Below, piece by piece: positions 54,734 to 56,790 of a DNA stretch of 56,790 bases. The position numbers were made by a program, and so were the translations under genes. Positions within the stretch are counted from its first letter, which is position 1, and each line of letters starts with the position of its first letter. The notes beneath the pieces were generated by a model. That model worked only from the letters and a program-made list of their open reading frames with translations, was not told the origin of the DNA and made no database searches. Source of the stretch: Alphaproteobacteria bacterium (lineage in GTDB: Bacteria; Pseudomonadota; Alphaproteobacteria; Geminicoccales; Geminicoccaceae); contig JALUAG010000043.1 in NCBI GenBank assembly GCA_027045875.1, positions 1 to 56,790 of the forward strand. Reading direction: 5' to 3'.

Positions 54734-55789
54734 TCAGTCGGCGACGAGCGCCCAGGAAAGGGGCGTGCCGCGCGGGATGTCGACCCGGGCGGTGCGGCCG
54801 AGAAGCTCCGGCAGATGCTTGGGCGGCAGGCCGTGGCCGGGACGGATGGAGCGGATGTTGGCCTCGGTGAACGGTTCGCCGGCGCGGATGTCGGCCACCG
54901 CATAGAGGGAGCGGCGGAACACCCGGCTCGCCTCCTCGCTCGCCGACAGACCCCGCTTGACCTCCCCGATGGCCGCGAATGCGTCCCGGCAGTCCCGGCA
55001 CAGGCGGGCGAATTCGTCGGGTTCGAGGGAAAACGCGGCGTCCGGCCCGCCGTCGGCGCGGGCCAGGGTGATGTGCTTCTCGATCACCACCGCCCCGAGC
55101 GCCACCGCCGCCACCGCCACCGCGGTCCCGAGGGTATGGTCGGAGAGCCCCACCGGGCAGCCGGTGATCGTCCGCAGATGGGCCATGGTGGCGAGGCGGC
55201 TGTCGCTCACCGGGGTGGGATAGCCGCTGTTGCAGTGGAGGACGACGATGTCGCGGGCGCCGGCGTCACGGGCCGCGGCCACCGCCTCCAGGATCTCCTC
55301 CTCGCTGGCCATCCCGGTAGACATGACGATCGGCTTGCCGGTGGCGGCGATCCGGCGCACCAGCGGCAGATCGACGATCTCGAAGGACGCGATCTTGAAG
55401 GCCGGCACCTCGAAGCCCTCGAGGAAATCGACGGCGGTGGGATCGAAGGGGGTGCTGAACACCGGCACCCCGAGCCGGCGGCCCTCCGCGAACAGGGCCT
55501 CGTGCCATTCCCAGGGAGTGCTGGCCTCGCCGTAGAGCTCGAACAGACGGCGGCCGGCCCAGGGGCCCTTCTCGATCAGGAACCCGGGGCCGTCGTGGTC
55601 GATGGTGATGGTGTCGGGCCGGTAGGTCTGGAGCTTGACGGCGTCGGCGCCCGCCTCCACCGCCGCCCGCAGCAGCCGGAGGGCGCGCTCCAGCGAGCCG
55701 TTGTGGTTGCCCGACAGCTCGGCGATGATGAAGGGCGGCTGGCCCGGTCCCACCGGCCGGCCGGCGATCGCGAACACCCCTTCGCTCAT
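54734..55789 (-). CDS. pseI: Pseudaminic acid synthase
   Basis: This 351-residue NeuB-family enzyme condenses a 6-carbon 2,4-diacetamido sugar with phosphoenolpyruvate to form pseudaminic acid. Motifs include IIAELSGNHNGSLERAL, DAVKLQTYRPDTITID, FSTPFDPTAVDFL, VLHCNSGYPTP, GLSDHTLGTAVAVAAVALGA, and a C-terminal SAF domain (about 290-350) ending RGTPLSWALVAD. The PseI call, rather than NeuB, rests on length and on the neighbours. The start overlaps the methylase stop by 4 nt. The product often decorates flagellin. Confidence 0.87.
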   Translation of the reverse strand: MSEGVFAIAGRPVGPGQPPFIIAELSGNHNGSLERALRLLRAAVEAGADAVKLQTYRPDTITIDHDGPGFLIEKGPWAGRRLFELYGEASTPWEWHEALFAEGRRLGVPVFSTPFDPTAVDFLEGFEVPAFKIASFEIVDLPLVRRIAATGKPIVMSTGMASEEEILEAVAAARDAGARDIVVLHCNSGYPTPVSDSRLATMAHLRTITGCPVGLSDHTLGTAVAVAAVALGAVVIEKHITLARADGGPDAAFSLEPDEFARLCRDCRDAFAAIGEVKRGLSASEEASRVFRRSLYAVADIRAGEPFTEANIRSIRPGHGLPPKHLPELLGRTARVDIPRGTPLSWALVAD

Positions 55790-56427
55790 GGCATCGATCC
55801 GTCGCGCTTCTCGAGAAGGAACCAGGTGAGATCGTCGAGCGGGAACACCGGATCGCGCCGCCACACGAAACCGTAGTCGACGAGGGCGAGATCGCCGAAG
55901 CGGTCCATCATCTCGCCGGCGAAATCCCGTTTGAACAGCAGTTCCCGCTCGCCCCGGTAGGGCACCTCGACCGGGGTCGGGTTGTAGTACTCGACCAGCA
56001 GCAGATAGCGGCAGCTGGCGCCGTGGAGACGCGCGTAGGCCTCCTCGAGCCGTTCGGGCGCGAGGTGGATGAGGACGCCGGCGGTGAAGGCGAGATCGAA
56101 GGGCGCCTCGGGCACGAAGTCGAACAGGCTCGCCAGATGCGCCTCGACACGGGGCAGCCGGGCGAGCTCGGCGTGGGCCTTGGGATTGATCTCGACCCCG
56201 GCCAGACGGGCGCCGGGCAGCAGTTCGCCGATGGCGACCAGATTGAGGCCGATGTTGGCGCCCAGCTCGAGCACGCTGCCGACGCCGCGGGTACGGGCGA
56301 GGATGCGGGCGAACAGATGGCGTTTGCCGGCGAGCTGGTCGAGGCGGCGGTTGCGGTCCACGTAGGCGTCGCCGAACTCGCCGGCCCACACCTGCTCTTG
56401 ACGCGTGATCTCGCGACGGGCGGTCAT
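55786..56427 (-). CDS. Pseudaminic acid biosynthesis-associated methylase
   Basis: This 213-residue SAM-dependent methyltransferase starts REITRQEQVWAGEFGDAYVD, matching the methylase family found in pseudaminic acid clusters (TIGR03587 type). The SAM loop is VLELGANIGLNLVAIGE, with EINPKAHAELARL and a C-terminal VWRRDPVFPLDDLTWFLLE. The target is unknown. It is coupled by 4-nt overlaps to both neighbours. Confidence 0.88.
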   Translation of the reverse strand: MTARREITRQEQVWAGEFGDAYVDRNRRLDQLAGKRHLFARILARTRGVGSVLELGANIGLNLVAIGELLPGARLAGVEINPKAHAELARLPRVEAHLASLFDFVPEAPFDLAFTAGVLIHLAPERLEEAYARLHGASCRYLLLVEYYNPTPVEVPYRGERELLFKRDFAGEMMDRFGDLALVDYGFVWRRDPVFPLDDLTWFLLEKRDGSMP

Positions 56428-56790
56428 CCCTGTCCTCCTTCCCCCTCTGCCGGATCGGGGCCCTTCTCGATCCGGACAATGTAGCGTTTCCCGCGATAAT
56501 CGAAGAACGCGGGATAGCGCAGATTGTCCACCACCCGGAGGAGATCGAACTGCTCGGCGAGGCTCATGTGCGGATCGAGCCGGCTGTCCTCCGGACGCCG
56601 GCGGCGGTAGTAGGTGGGGGTACCCCGCTGGACACGCCCTTCCGGCGGCCGTTCCTGCTCCAGGAACCAGCGGCACAGCTCGACGGTGGCCCGACCGAGC
56701 CTGTCGCGCAGTTCGTCCACCAGTTCGTGCCCCTCGAGCGGGATTTCGACGACACGGTACACGGGACCGGCGTCGATTTCGGAGACCGCC
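56424..56790 (-). CDS. Formyltransferase-like protein, C-terminal part (cut by window edge)
   Basis: The frame is open to the window end and contains SEIDAGPVYRVVEIPLEG, typical of formyl/hydroxymethyl transferases, then TYYRRRRPEDSRLDPHMSLA and EQFDLLRVVDNLRYPAFFDY, a C-terminal module seen in formyltransferases of nonulosonic acid clusters. At least 120 residues are present. The N-terminal catalytic part lies beyond position 56790. The gene probably modifies an amino sugar intermediate. Confidence 0.8.
   Translation of the reverse strand, partial: AVSEIDAGPVYRVVEIPLEGHELVDELRDRLGRATVELCRWFLEQERPPEGRVQRGTPTYYRRRRPEDSRLDPHMSLAEQFDLLRVVDNLRYPAFFDYRGKRYIVRIEKGPDPAEGEGGQG

Noticed and set aside
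54580-54903. Minus-strand open frame containing LRDSNPRPAARR
   Set aside because: Same artefact at repeat copy 3; it also runs antisense-shifted through pseI.

Overview
The window is GC-rich (visibly near 70% over most of its length), with short intergenic gaps and many stop/start overlaps. It looks like an alphaproteobacterium of the Rhodospirillales type. Supporting this are a COQ9-family gene divergent from rpsU, a complex I accessory subunit of the NDUFS4 type, a three-subunit proton-translocating transhydrogenase, a one-piece indolepyruvate:ferredoxin oxidoreductase, and a CtrA-like site upstream of motA. The genus cannot be named from the sequence alone.

Layout. 1-1074: debris of two broken transposase genes. 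1075-6443: a signalling operon with a stand-alone receiver, a membrane PAS/degenerate-kinase protein fused to a DnaQ-type exonuclease, a tiny membrane protein, and a sodium/solute symporter fused to a histidine kinase. 6446-10202 (minus): PLP dehydratase, haloacid-dehalogenase-type hydrolase, soluble lytic transglycosylase. 10310-14505: dapA, smpB, motA, motB and a membrane protein of unknown role. 14509-17710 (minus): EEP-family hydrolase, glpK, OmpA-type lipoprotein. 17771-23025 (minus): one operon with a Na/Pi cotransporter and a PhnDCEE-type ABC importer. 23151-27004: polA, coq9-like gene, rpsU. 27162-33654 (minus): pntB, pntA2, pntA1 and indolepyruvate oxidoreductase. 33794-37246: HAD IIA hydrolase, 2-hydroxyacid dehydrogenase, aminotransferase, TusA-like protein. 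37319-42573: mobB, moeA, FAD oxidoreductase, MFS transporter and M20 peptidase, tightly packed. 42570-47720: SelA-like enzyme, DUF302 protein, SHOCT protein, isochorismatase-family hydrolase, RhlE-type helicase, RAM-domain regulator and Nudix hydrolase. 47798-48206: NDUFS4-like gene and tRNA-Arg(TCT).

The most interesting part starts at the tRNA. The 3' half of tRNA-Arg is repeated exactly at 53589-53639 (51 nt) and again at 54652-54692 (41 nt), all in direct orientation. These copies delimit two tandem mini-islands that contain no recognisable integrase. Island A (about 5.4 kb, visibly less GC-rich) holds a compact DNA-phosphorothioation-like operon: a DndC-type sulfurtransferase, a 75-residue unknown protein, a DndD-type SMC-like ATPase, and a protein that appears to join a DndE-like domain to a HerA/FtsK-type ATPase. 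The partners DndA, DndB, DndF and DndG are not in the window, and no separate DndH is present. Island B (about 1 kb) holds a HepT/MntA toxin-antitoxin pair. To the right (54734-56790, minus) is the end of a pseudaminic-acid-type sugar cluster: a formyltransferase cut by the window edge, a methylase and PseI.

A second notable point is rpsU. A strong ribosome-binding site is followed by ATC, and the open frame contains no ATG, GTG or TTG upstream. This bS21 gene therefore either starts at a non-canonical AUC codon or carries a one-base sequence error.
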